Origin: Devosia sp.
Lineage (GTDB): Bacteria; Pseudomonadota; Alphaproteobacteria; Rhizobiales; Devosiaceae
Assembly (NCBI GenBank): GCA_011322005.1
Contig: DROE01000230.1
Location: 1-8,210, forward strand
Reading direction: 5' to 3'
DNA: 8,210 bases
Both the position numbers and the translations under genes were made by a program. The notes under the pieces were generated by a model, which made no database searches, had not been told where the DNA came from, and saw only the letters and a program-made list of their open reading frames with translations. Positions 1 through 8,158 of this stretch are shown here, one piece after another; positions within the stretch are counted from its first letter, which is position 1, and every line of letters starts with the position of its first letter.

Positions 1-3000
1 CGGCAACTTTTATGGTGTGGCTCTGTTCGGTTATGCGCCCGAGCCGGAAGCGTTCGAGCACGGCGAAATACCCTTCGGCTGCTATGCGTACCGGTGCGCC
101 GACCTGTTCGGCCAAGAGCACAATGTCAGTGGCCAATGTGAGGGCTGAAAGTTCGGCAACCCGGCGGGCCAGAGCGGGGGGAGTGCCCCCCTCCTCAAAG
201 CCCTTTGCCTGTTTGGCGACGCTTTTGGCAATAAAGGGAGGCAGCAGGTCGGAGAGGCTGGAGCGGATTTCCTCGATTCCCTTGGCATAACGCTCAACGA
301 TGGTTGAAAGGCCGGGCTCGAACGAAACATTGCGCAAAAACCACAGGGTCTGGGCAACCATCAGGGTCTGCACTTCGCCATAAAGGGCAAGCTGCACTTC
401 GCCCTTGACCTTGTTGTCCAGTTCGTCAATCGCCGAATTCAGTTCGGTCAGGCCAAAACTGTCCCGCGCCGCCGCGTAGGCAAAAGCCACCTGGGCACTA
501 TCGGCGCTGGTGGCGGTGGTCATTTTGTGGATGTAGGCGGGGCCGCCGCGGTTTATCATGGCGTTGGCCAGAACGGTGGCGATTACCTCGCGCCTGAGGC
601 GGTGGTTTTCTATGGTCTGGGGCTGTTTTCCTGCCAGATGCGCGGGGAAATAACGGTAAAGCTCCTTGCCCAGATAGGGATCGTCGGGCACCTGCGAATT
701 GAGCAGATCCGCATAAAGCGTATTCTTGGCATAGGCCAGAAGGATGGAAACTTCGGGCCGGGTCAGGGGTTTTTGGGCGATGGCGCGCTCGGCAATTTCC
801 GTGTCGTCGGGCAGGAATTCGACCAGGCGGTCGAGCTCTCCGGCGGCTTCAAGGGAGTGCATAAGACCTGCAAGATCGCTGAATTCGTCCATGCCCCGGC
901 GTGCGACCAGCGACAGGGTGAGGGTTTGCAGATAGTTGTTCTTCAGGCAAAGCTCGGCCACCTCATCGGTCATGTCGGCGAGAAAGTCATTGCGCTCTTC
1001 AATGGTCCACACTCCGTCACGCACCAGCGTGCCAAGGGCGATTTTGATATTGACCTCCAGATCGGAGGAATTGACCCCGGCGGAATTGTGGATGGCGTCG
1101 GTATCCACACATCCCCCGTGCTGGGCAAATTCGATGCGGGCCAGTTGGGTGATGCCCAGATTGGCCCCCTCGCCGATGACTTTTGCACCGACCTGTTCGC
1201 CGGTGATGCGGATTGCGTCGTTGGCCTTGTCGTCTGCGTCGGCGTTTGATTCTGAACTGGCGCGTACATAGGTGCCGATGCCACCAAACCACAAGAGATC
1301 AACTTTGGCCTTGAGGATGGCCCGCATCACCTCCTGGGGGGTGGCGACTTCCTTGTTCAGACCGATTGCCTCGCGGGCCTGTTTGGAAAGGGTGATGGTC
1401 TTGGAGGAACGCGGGAAGATGCCGCCACCCTCAGAGAGCAGGCTTGTGTCGTAATCCTGCCAGCTTGAGCGGCCCATATCAAACAGGCGCTGGCGCTCGG
1501 CAAAGCTGGTTTTGGCGTCCGGGTCGGGGTCGATGAAAATGTCCCGGTGGTCAAAGGCAGCAATCAGCCGGGTTTGCCTGGAGAGCAGCATGCCGTTGCC
1601 GAATACGTCGCCGGACATGTCCCCGATACCAACCGTGGTGAAGGGGGAGGTCTGGATATCCCTGTCCATTTCGCGGAAGTGGCGTTTTACCGCCTCCCAG
1701 GCACCGCGGGCGGTGATACCCATTTTCTTGTGGTCATAACCCACCGAGCCGCCCGAGGCGAAAGCATCGCCAAGCCAGAAATTGCGTTCCTCGGAAATGG
1801 CGTTGGCGATATCGGAAAAAGTTGCCGTGCCCTTGTCCGCGGCCACCACCAGATAGGGGTCGTCGCCGTCGCGCCGCACCACATTTTGCGGCGGGATGAC
1901 ACTATCCCCATCCAGATTATCGGTAATATCGAGCAGGGTGCCGATGAAAATCTTGTAACAGGCTGTGCCTTCGGCGATGAAGGTTTCGCGGTCGGGGTTC
2001 GGGGGCATCTGTTTGGGCACGAAACCGCCCTTGGCCCCCACCGGCACAATTACCGCGTTCTTGGTCATCTGGGCCTTGACCAGCCCCAGTATTTCGGTGC
2101 GGAAATCCTCAGGCCGGTCGGACCAGCGCAAGCCCCCGCGGGCAATCGCTCCCCCGCGCAGGTGAATGCCTTCAACACGTGGACTGTAGACGGTAATCTC
2201 GCGATAGGGGCGGGGCGCTGGCAGATTGTCGATTTTTGCGGAATCAAACTTGATGGCCAGTGCGGGGCGGTGGTTGCCTTCATCATCGCGCTGGAAATAA
2301 TTTGTGCGCAACGAGCTTTCTATCAGGTTGAGGAAGTGGCGTAAGATCCGGTCCTCATCGCTGGAGGTAATCAGCTCGAGCGCTGCAACAATGCGGGCCT
2401 GACACTGCTTGGCCCCGGCCTGGCGCTCGCCCTCAAAAGCGGGGTCATGCAATATGTAGAACAGCTTGATCAGGTCGCGCACGATGTCGCCATGGCAATC
2501 CAGAGCGGTAAAAACGTAACGCTGGGAAAAGGAAATGCCGATCTGGCGCATATAGCGCGACAGGCAGCGCAAAAGGGCAATATCGTCCCATTCCAGCCCG
2601 GCGGAGATTGTCAGACGGTTCAGCCCGTCACTTTCAGCAGTTCCCGCCCAGATGGCCTTGACACTGCGTTCGAGTCGGGCGCCAAGATCCGCGATGTCCC
2701 GTTCCTTGGCGTTTGCCAGTTCGACCTGCATTTCGTGGACATAGGCCTGAGGACGATTACGCGGGCGCACCAGATAGGAATGTTCGTCGATAACCTGAAA
2801 GCCGAAATTTTCAAGCAGGGGCACGCGGGCGGACAAAGGGATGGGGTCCTGGGGATGATAGACCTTGAGCACCAGGGCATCGGAACCGGCGTCCGTTTTT
2901 TTCAGGTTAGCGGCTATATTACCGGGGCCGGACAGGGAGTTGAGTATCTTGATATCGTCAAGCGCATCCAGATGGGTGTTGTTGGACTGATAGCCGGGAG

Positions 3001-4525
3001 AAAAAGCATCCCAGTAATCATCGACCAGGGAGGGATCCTTTGCGGCGCTTTTCATGCGGTCGCCAAAGGTACGCATAAGGTCGGTGACCTTTGCTTCAAG
3101 TTCGGAGCGCAAGGGGCGCGGGGTTTTGCCGCCATTGCGCCCCAGAATGTAGTGAATGCGTACCATCTCGCCCTCGGGGAAATGGGGGTAATAGGCCGAA
3201 ACACGACCCTCATAGATGTCGGCAAGATATTCCCCGACCCGGGCCCGCACTCCTGAATCATAGCGGTCGCGGGGCAGGTAGAGCAGCACAGAGACGAAAT
3301 TGTCGAAACGGTCGATGCGGGGCAGAACCCGCACCCGGGGCCGGTCGGGCAGGGCCGCAATCAGGGTGGCAAACTCAAAAAGCTGGTTCTCCCCGATCTG
3401 GAACAATTCCTCGCGCGGGTAGTTTTCCAGCGCCGCCATCAGCGCCTTGCCCGCATGGCTGCCCGGCTCCAGTTTTGAGCGGCGCATGACTTCGGAAATC
3501 TTGCGCCGGATCAGGGGCACCTCGGTGTGAGGTGTTGCCAGCGACATCGAGGTGAACAGGCCGATGATGCGCAGTTCACCGCTCAGGGCGCCCTGTTTGT
3601 CATAAAGTTTGATGCCCACGTAATCCATGTGAGTGCGGCGGTGAACGCGCGAACTGGCATTGGCCTTGGTGACCATTATGGGTTCTGATTTTTTCAGGAA
3701 CTCGGCATGCTGGGGGGTCATTTCCACATATTCAGCGCCACTGCGCAGGAACAGGAATTTTGGGTCTTCGAGCACCCCCAGACCACCACCCTTGAGCGGG
3801 GTCAGGCTGATGTCTTCGCCTTCGCCGGTGAGCTTGTATTCGCGCATGCCCAGGAAGGTAAAATTGTGGTCGGCCAGCCAGGCAAGAAAATGCAGCACCT
3901 CGGCCAGAACCGGGGAGGGCACATCAGGGGGGCTTTGCCGGTAGGACTGCACCAGATTTTTGAGACGCTCGAGCATGGGGCGCCAGCCGCGCACCGTACG
4001 GCGCACATCGGTGAGCACATTGTCAATTTCTTCGTAGAGGCGGGCAAGTGCCACCTCGTCGTTGATGGGGTCGATATGGATTTGCAGAAAGCTCTCGGCG
4101 CGGATACCGGCTCCGGATTTTTCAAGAACAGTCCAGGGGGTCTTGTCGGAATTTATCGGTAGAACCGGATGGATGAACATGCGGATGGTGCCGCCCATAG
4201 CGCGCACTGCCGCCAGCGTTGAATCAACAACGAACGGCATGTCGGAGAGAAAAATATCGATGATCTGAACGCCGCGCGGGTCGTCTTCCTCAGGCTTCCA
4301 GATATGGATGAGATGTTCGCCGGTGTTGCGCTTGCCAAAATGGGAGAATGAATGCTCCATGATGGCATAGAAGTCCTGGGCGCTGTAGGCGACGACGTCC
4401 TGCTCGTCCGTCGCACGGATGACATGGGTCAGAAATCGTGAGTAGGATGGGTCATCTTCACTCAGGGATTGCGCATAATCCAAGGCTTGCTGCTTGAGCT
4501 TGCTGGCGGTCTCCGGCGTCGACAT
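1..4525 (-). CDS. gdhB: NAD-specific glutamate dehydrogenase, large 180-kDa type (3' end cut by window)
   Basis: Catalyses oxidative deamination of glutamate to 2-oxoglutarate and ammonium with NAD+, a cytoplasmic step of amino-acid catabolism. One open frame gives about 1508 residues. The family is usually about 1600, so roughly the last 100 are outside the window. I checked the register at several points from start to edge and saw no frameshift. The N-terminal half (about 1-730) matches the family's regulatory, ACT-containing part. The catalytic core is clear: ARGGLRWSDRPEDFR at 795-809, then KAQMTKN at 817-823 and PVGAKGGF at 828-835, where K822 and K832 correspond to the lysine-rich active site of glutamate dehydrogenases. 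The nucleotide-binding part shows DLLWFGGIGTY from 1076 and GEGANLG from 1118, followed by NSAGVNSSDLEVNIK. The ATG at 4525 is preceded by AAGGGG with 5 nt spacing, which supports it over an in-frame GTG at 4552. It is transcribed divergently from the flippase gene. Confidence 0.97.
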   Translation of the reverse strand, partial: MSTPETASKLKQQALDYAQSLSEDDPSYSRFLTHVIRATDEQDVVAYSAQDFYAIMEHSFSHFGKRNTGEHLIHIWKPEEDDPRGVQIIDIFLSDMPFVVDSTLAAVRAMGGTIRMFIHPVLPINSDKTPWTVLEKSGAGIRAESFLQIHIDPINDEVALARLYEEIDNVLTDVRRTVRGWRPMLERLKNLVQSYRQSPPDVPSPVLAEVLHFLAWLADHNFTFLGMREYKLTGEGEDISLTPLKGGGLGVLEDPKFLFLRSGAEYVEMTPQHAEFLKKSEPIMVTKANASSRVHRRTHMDYVGIKLYDKQGALSGELRIIGLFTSMSLATPHTEVPLIRRKISEVMRRSKLEPGSHAGKALMAALENYPREELFQIGENQLFEFATLIAALPDRPRVRVLPRIDRFDNFVSVLLYLPRDRYDSGVRARVGEYLADIYEGRVSAYYPHFPEGEMVRIHYILGRNGGKTPRPLRSELEAKVTDLMRTFGDRMKSAAKDPSLVDDYWDAFSPGYQSNNTHLDALDDIKILNSLSGPGNIAANLKKTDAGSDALVLKVYHPQDPIPLSARVPLLENFGFQVIDEHSYLVRPRNRPQAYVHEMQVELANAKERDIADLGARLERSVKAIWAGTAESDGLNRLTISAGLEWDDIALLRCLSRYMRQIGISFSQRYVFTALDCHGDIVRDLIKLFYILHDPAFEGERQAGAKQCQARIVAALELITSSDEDRILRHFLNLIESSLRTNYFQRDDEGNHRPALAIKFDSAKIDNLPAPRPYREITVYSPRVEGIHLRGGAIARGGLRWSDRPEDFRTEILGLVKAQMTKNAVIVPVGAKGGFVPKQMPPNPDRETFIAEGTACYKIFIGTLLDITDNLDGDSVIPPQNVVRRDGDDPYLVVAADKGTATFSDIANAISEERNFWLGDAFASGGSVGYDHKKMGITARGAWEAVKRHFREMDRDIQTSPFTTVGIGDMSGDVFGNGMLLSRQTRLIAAFDHRDIFIDPDPDAKTSFAERQRLFDMGRSSWQDYDTSLLSEGGGIFPRSSKTITLSKQAREAIGLNKEVATPQEVMRAILKAKVDLLWFGGIGTYVRASSESNADADDKANDAIRITGEQVGAKVIGEGANLGITQLARIEFAQHGGCVDTDAIHNSAGVNSSDLEVNIKIALGTLVRDGVWTIEERNDFLADMTDEVAELCLKNNYLQTLTLSLVARRGMDEFSDLAGLMHSLEAAGELDRLVEFLPDDTEIAERAIAQKPLTRPEVSILLAYAKNTLYADLLNSQVPDDPYLGKELYRYFPAHLAGKQPQTIENHRLRREVIATVLANAMINRGGPAYIHKMTTATSADSAQVAFAYAAARDSFGLTELNSAIDELDNKVKGEVQLALYGEVQTLMVAQTLWFLRNVSFEPGLSTIVERYAKGIEEIRSSLSDLLPPFIAKSVAKQAKGFEEGGTPPALARRVAELSALTLATDIVLLAEQVGAPVRIAAEGYFAVLERFRLGRITEQSHTIKVA

Positions 4526-4530
4526 TTTGG

Positions 4531-4536
4531 CCCCTT
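4531..4536 (-). promoter_or_regulatory. Ribosome binding site of the glutamate dehydrogenase gene
   Basis: On the minus strand AAGGGG lies 5 nt before the ATG at 4525. It is the strongest Shine-Dalgarno match in the window. It fixes the start of the dehydrogenase and argues against the in-frame GTG 27 nt upstream. Confidence 0.75.
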
Positions 4537-4562
4537 GTTCGACTAGAATCACCTGTGAGGTA

Positions 4563-4591
4563 CTGATCCAGATTGCGCACCGGCTTGTCAA
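4563..4591 (-). promoter_or_regulatory. Candidate promoter for the glutamate dehydrogenase gene
   Basis: Read on the minus strand, TTGACA occupies 4591-4586. After a 17-bp spacer comes GATCAG at 4568-4563, which matches TATAAT at three of six positions. A transcript from here would have a leader of about 30 nt, including the AAGGGG ribosome site. The -35 box is a perfect match and the -10 is poor, so the call rests mainly on position and on symmetry with the opposite arm. Confidence 0.3.
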
Positions 4592-4612
4592 ATGTCCACC
4601 AGCCATTTGACA
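4586..4612. repeat. Perfect 9-bp inverted repeat in the divergent promoter region
   Basis: TGTCAAATG at 4586-4594 is the exact reverse complement of CATTTGACA at 4604-4612, with a 9-nt loop. Beyond a G-T wobble, one further C-G pair (4584/4614) extends it. It sits 61 bp upstream of the dehydrogenase start and about 150 bp upstream of the flippase start. Each arm contains TTGACA, the consensus -35 hexamer, read outward on its own strand. It has no T-run and lies between divergent starts, so a terminator is unlikely. A regulator operator or a pair of promoter elements is more plausible. Confidence 0.6.
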
Positions 4613-4634
4613 GGTGTAAACCCGGAAATGGTAT
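4607..4634 (+). promoter_or_regulatory. Candidate promoter for the flippase gene
   Basis: A consensus -35 box TTGACA lies at 4607-4612. The best -10 candidate is TGGTAT at 4629-4634 with a 16-bp spacer, matching TATAAT at only three of six positions. It would leave a leader of roughly 120 nt before the GTG start. The -35 is convincing and the -10 is weak, so this is tentative. Confidence 0.3.
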
Positions 4635-4761
4635 CGGCCGGCTATTGCCTGAGTTTGCCGTGGTAACGCCTCGGTAGCGAGTTTGCGCCATACTCGGGGC
4701 GGACCAGTTCAAATGGCAATATTCCGGTCCGGCAACGCGAGAAAAGAGAGCGCCAAAAAAA

Positions 4762-6099
4762 GTGTCCGAGATAAAATCCGTCGTCCGGGCGGGCCTCGTG
4801 AAATCTCTGGCCTCCCTGCTCATCAAGGTGGCCGCCGCGGGGCTGACCTATCTGATGTTCGTGGCCCTGTCGCGCTCCATGGGCGAAGTGCCTTACGGCC
4901 AGTTCGCCTTTGGCTTTGCTCTGGCCACCATGCTGGCGATCGGGGCGGCCATGGGCCAACAGACAGCGGTTTTGCGGTTCTGGCCGGAAGAGACGGTGGC
5001 CAAAGCGCCCGGCAAGGCTCTTAACGCGTTAAAATCGGGCTGGGCACTGGTGCTGCTGGCCGGTGCGGGGCTTAGCGCCATGCTCGCCCTGATCGCGCTT
5101 TTGCTGGGGCTGATAGGTTCCGAACCGGGCGCTTTCCTGCATCTGTTTGGTGCTGCCCTGCTCATTTTGCCCATGGCTGCAGCGGAGTATGGCTCATCGG
5201 TTCTCCGGGCGCAGGGCTCGGTGTGGTCGGCGCTTTTACCCCGCGATATCCTTTGGCGCATTCTGGTGCCGGGCATTGTGTGGCTGCTCTATTTGCAGGG
5301 CGCCGACCTGAGCGGATTTGCGGCTCTGGCGCTTAGTGCGGTGTTGCTCTCCTTTGCGTTGGTCCTACAGTTTGTCGTCGGCAAAAGGCGTGGGTATGTA
5401 AACGGTATCGGTTTTGGTGGTCTTAAAAGCTATTGGGCCGAGCGGGGCAAAGCTTCGCGCTGGTTTCTCGCTGGCACCTTGGTTGATTCCGCCGCCCTCA
5501 ATGTGGATGTGGTTCTTGTAGGGCTTATGGTTGCGGCTGAAAGCGCCGGGATCTATTTCAACGCCTTTCGCACCGCCGGGCTGATGACGCTGTTCATGTT
5601 TGCCATCACGCTGGTAATTGCCCCGATGGTTTCGCGCCATTATCACGCAAAAGAGATGCGCCGCGCCCAGGCGGTGACCAGTTTTTGCGCATGGGCCGGT
5701 TTTATTTTCTCAGTGGGCATATTCATCGTCTTTGTGTTCTACGGTGACCTCATCCTCTCCCTGTTTGGCGCCACTTATGCGCAAGGGCGTATCATTCTCA
5801 TCATTTTGAGTGTTGGCCTTCTGGCCGATGCTGCCACCGGCCCCACCCGTATCGTGATGATGATGACGGGCCACGAGCGCGACTATGTGCGCATATTCGG
5901 CACCGTCATGGGGCTTGGTTTTGTCCTGCAACTGGTTGCCATTCCCCTGTTCGGCCTTCTGGGTGCCGCCATTGTCAATACGGGCTCGCGCATTGTTGCC
6001 CAGACCGCCATTGCCTGGTGGACCCGCAAGAATGTCGGCATCGACACTTCGCTTTTCGGGGTCCGGGACCTGCTTGACCGTTCAGGGGCTGGAGCCTAA
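4762..6099 (+). CDS. Polysaccharide/oligosaccharide flippase-like membrane protein (MOP superfamily)
   Basis: This 445-residue protein is almost entirely membrane-spanning. By eye I count about 12 hydrophobic segments, near residues 17-38, 44-66, 93-118, 124-147, 162-178, 184-206, 236-257, 270-290, 305-327, 340-358, 378-398 and 400-420. Length and layout fit Wzx-like flippases, which move lipid-linked saccharides across the inner membrane. Family-like details are a short basic N-terminus, the early stretch SRSMGEVPYGQFAF (37-50), and paired helices around a loop at 207-235. I see no soluble domain. The start is GTG, with a weak GAGAG ribosome site at 4746-4750. No in-frame ATG lies nearby upstream, and the next downstream ATG would remove the first helix. 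No glycosyltransferase or polymerase gene is visible nearby, so the substrate cannot be inferred. Another MOP transporter is possible. Confidence 0.85.
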   Translation: MSEIKSVVRAGLVKSLASLLIKVAAAGLTYLMFVALSRSMGEVPYGQFAFGFALATMLAIGAAMGQQTAVLRFWPEETVAKAPGKALNALKSGWALVLLAGAGLSAMLALIALLLGLIGSEPGAFLHLFGAALLILPMAAAEYGSSVLRAQGSVWSALLPRDILWRILVPGIVWLLYLQGADLSGFAALALSAVLLSFALVLQFVVGKRRGYVNGIGFGGLKSYWAERGKASRWFLAGTLVDSAALNVDVVLVGLMVAAESAGIYFNAFRTAGLMTLFMFAITLVIAPMVSRHYHAKEMRRAQAVTSFCAWAGFIFSVGIFIVFVFYGDLILSLFGATYAQGRIILIILSVGLLADAATGPTRIVMMMTGHERDYVRIFGTVMGLGFVLQLVAIPLFGLLGAAIVNTGSRIVAQTAIAWWTRKNVGIDTSLFGVRDLLDRSGAGA

Positions 6100-6102
6100 A
6101 AC
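6074..6102 (+). promoter_or_regulatory. Candidate leuC promoter overlapping the flippase stop codon
   Basis: TTGACC at 6074-6079 (five of six to consensus) and TAAAAC at 6097-6102 (four of six) are separated by exactly 17 bp. The -10 element covers the TAA stop of the flippase gene. Initiation would fall near 6109, giving a leader of about 35 nt. Chance matches of this quality occur, so this is a hypothesis. Confidence 0.35.
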
Positions 6103-6143
6103 TCCGCCATATGTGAACCCGAGCAGGAAGCTGGCGAAAATAG

Positions 6144-7553
6144 ATGAGTGCAAGAACACTTTACGACAAAATCTGGGATGACCATCTGGTTGCCGACAAT
6201 GGCGATGGCACATCTCTGCTATATATCGACCGGCATCTGGTGCACGAAGTAACCAGTCCACAGGCTTTTGAGGGCTTGCGCATGGCGGGGCGCACGGTCA
6301 GGGCACCGGGCAGAACGCTGGCGGTTGTTGACCATAATGTGCCCACCACCGACCGCTCGCAGGGCATTGAAGACCCTGAAAGTGCGCTTCAGGTCGCGAC
6401 CATGGCCAAGAATGCTGCCGATTTCGGAATCGAGTATTTCAACGAGATGGACCCGCGACAGGGGGTGGTTCATATTGTTGGTCCCGAGCAGGGCTTTACC
6501 CTGCCGGGAATGACCATCGTATGTGGTGACAGCCACACCTCTACCCACGGGGCTTTCGGGGCGCTGGCTCACGGTATCGGTACCTCCGAGGTTGAGCATG
6601 TGCTGGCCACCCAGACGCTGATACAGGCCAAGGCCAGGAATATGCGGGTTTGCGTCAACGGAAAATTGCCTGACGGGGTGACGGCAAAAGACATCATTCT
6701 GGCCATTATCGGGGAAATGGGCACTGCGGGGGGCACCGGCCATGTCATCGAGTTCGCCGGGGAAGCCATAAAGGCTCTTTCCATGGAGGGGCGGATGACG
6801 GTCTGCAACATGACCATTGAGGGCGGGGCTCGCGCCGGTCTGATTGCTCCCGACCAAAAGACATTTGATTATATAAAGGGCCGACCCCGGGCACCTGAGG
6901 GCAAGGCATTTGATATGGCACAAGCCTATTGGGAAACGCTGACAAGCGATGAGGGCGCAGCGTTCGACAAGGAACTGGTGCTCGATGCGGCTTCCTTGCC
7001 TCCGATTGTCACTTGGGGCTCCTCGCCCGAGGATGTGGTTTCGGTCACCGGTAGAGTGCCCGACCCCAAGGACATCGTGGACGAAAACAAGCGCGCCTCC
7101 AAACAAAGGGCGCTGGCCTATATGGGGCTGACCCCGGGCACCAAAATTTGCGACATTGCACTGGACCGGGTGTTCATTGGTTCGTGTACAAACGGGCGCA
7201 TCGAGGATTTGCGGGCGGCGGCGGCGGTTATTGGCGGCAACAAGGTTGCTGACCGCGTATCGGCAATGGTGGTGCCGGGGTCCGGTCTGGTCAAGGCTCA
7301 GGCCGAGGCCGAAGGTCTGGACAAAACCTTCACCGATGCGGGGTTTGAGTGGCGCGAACCGGGCTGTTCCATGTGTCTGGCCATGAACGCAGACAAGCTG
7401 AAACCCGAAGAGCGTTGTGCTTCTACCTCGAACCGCAATTTCGAGGGCCGTCAGGGTTTTAAGGGGCGCACGCATCTGGTTTCCCCGGCGATGGCGGCGG
7501 CAGCAGCGATTGCGGGGCATTTTGTTGACATCAGGGAATGGCCAAGAAAATGA
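6144..7553 (+). CDS. leuC: 3-isopropylmalate dehydratase large subunit
   Basis: LeuC with LeuD isomerises 2-isopropylmalate to 3-isopropylmalate in cytoplasmic leucine biosynthesis, using a [4Fe-4S] cluster. The 469-residue protein is full length (E. coli 466). Aconitase-family features are clear: TLYDKIWDDH near the N-terminus, CGDSHTSTHGAFGALAHGIG from residue 127, GSCTNGR with C348, and GCSMC with C408 and C411. These cysteines match E. coli 347, 407 and 410 with an offset of one. SNRNFEGRQG follows as expected. A TAG stop lies directly before the ATG in frame, so the start cannot lie upstream. AGGAAG at 6125-6130 is a ribosome site with rather long spacing (13 nt). The gene follows the flippase by 44 bp with no hairpin terminator, and its TGA overlaps the next start. 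leuD is not in the window. Confidence 0.98.
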   Translation: MSARTLYDKIWDDHLVADNGDGTSLLYIDRHLVHEVTSPQAFEGLRMAGRTVRAPGRTLAVVDHNVPTTDRSQGIEDPESALQVATMAKNAADFGIEYFNEMDPRQGVVHIVGPEQGFTLPGMTIVCGDSHTSTHGAFGALAHGIGTSEVEHVLATQTLIQAKARNMRVCVNGKLPDGVTAKDIILAIIGEMGTAGGTGHVIEFAGEAIKALSMEGRMTVCNMTIEGGARAGLIAPDQKTFDYIKGRPRAPEGKAFDMAQAYWETLTSDEGAAFDKELVLDAASLPPIVTWGSSPEDVVSVTGRVPDPKDIVDENKRASKQRALAYMGLTPGTKICDIALDRVFIGSCTNGRIEDLRAAAAVIGGNKVADRVSAMVVPGSGLVKAQAEAEGLDKTFTDAGFEWREPGCSMCLAMNADKLKPEERCASTSNRNFEGRQGFKGRTHLVSPAMAAAAAIAGHFVDIREWPRK

Positions 7554-8158
7554 AAAAGCTTGCGGTGACTTTTGCACTTGTTGCAGGGCTTACGGGTCCG
7601 GTTGCCGCTGGAAGCAATGAAACATGTGGCCTGCCCGAGGGGATAAAATTCACTGCCCGCGATATCGCCCGGCTGGAGCGGCTTGAAACCTCGCGTTCCA
7701 TCGGTCTGGCCCAGGCAATGCGCTCTGAAAGTTTTGCCGACCGGGAACTGATTGCCTCGCTGTTTGAAAAGGGTTTTGAACCCATCGGGAGCCCGGCAGA
7801 TGTTATCGGAAAATACCAGTGCCGCACCATTAAGCTGGGGGGGTTGGGGCCCGCCGTGGTCTATGGCTGGTTCGGTTGCGAGATAAATCCCGAGGATGCT
7901 GCGCTGACAATTTACAAGTCCACGGGTTCGCAGCGCTTCTTCGGTCTGCTCTATCCGGCGGGCACCGGGCTCACCTATCGCGGGGCGGGGCATTATGGCT
8001 ATGAAACGGAATTTAGGTTTTACGGGGATGAGGCGGATCGTGACCAGGTGGGTTGCCTGAGTAAAATTGCCGGAGAGCCGGGACATCTGGTGCTTGAATT
8101 GCCCGAGCCGGTGTTTGAAAGCGCCCACAATGTGATTGAGTTAAAACACCGCAACTGA
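7550..8158 (+). CDS. Small exported four-cysteine protein of unknown function (possibly DUF4893-like)
   Basis: A 202-residue protein from the ATG at 7550. I prefer this start because it forms an ATGA overlap with the leuC TGA and begins MKKLAVTF, a typical signal peptide: two lysines, a hydrophobic core at about 4-15, and PVAA before a likely cleavage after A20. An ATG at 7538 adds four residues (MAKK) and cannot be excluded. AGGGA at 7533-7537, 12 nt before the preferred start, is the only ribosome site. The mature chain has four cysteines (C26, C91, C110, C169), enough for two disulfides, in contexts YQCRTIKLGG, WFGCEI and VGC. It has no transmembrane helix after the signal and no lipobox, so it is probably periplasmic. 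The YxCRTIKLGG, TGSQRFFGLLYP and DRDQVG motifs recall DUF4893 proteins from memory; I could not check this. No catalytic motif is visible. Confidence 0.75.
   Translation: MKKLAVTFALVAGLTGPVAAGSNETCGLPEGIKFTARDIARLERLETSRSIGLAQAMRSESFADRELIASLFEKGFEPIGSPADVIGKYQCRTIKLGGLGPAVVYGWFGCEINPEDAALTIYKSTGSQRFFGLLYPAGTGLTYRGAGHYGYETEFRFYGDEADRDQVGCLSKIAGEPGHLVLELPEPVFESAHNVIELKHRN

Noticed and set aside
527..4162. Long plus-strand open frames (240, 265, 269 and 151 codons) opposite the dehydrogenase gene
   Set aside because: All lie in the single frame that is codon-for-codon antiparallel to the dehydrogenase. In that register stops need TTA, CTA or TCA codons in the sense gene, which are rare at this base composition. 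Their products show no recognisable motifs, whereas the sense strand encodes a conserved enzyme throughout.
4700..4731. Inverted repeat CGGACC / GGTCCG in the flippase leader
   Set aside because: Six-bp arms with a 20-nt loop are expected by chance in GC-rich DNA, and nothing else suggests a riboswitch or attenuator.
4458..4959. Minus-strand frames of 122 and 105 codons across the divergent region and the start of the flippase
   Set aside because: They overlap each other, the dehydrogenase start and the flippase start. They lack convincing ribosome sites and have low-complexity composition typical of shadow frames.
6219..7577. A 452-codon minus-strand open frame opposite leuC
   Set aside because: It is again exactly antiparallel to the leuC codons. 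The product has no family features, while leuC carries every expected catalytic and cluster residue.
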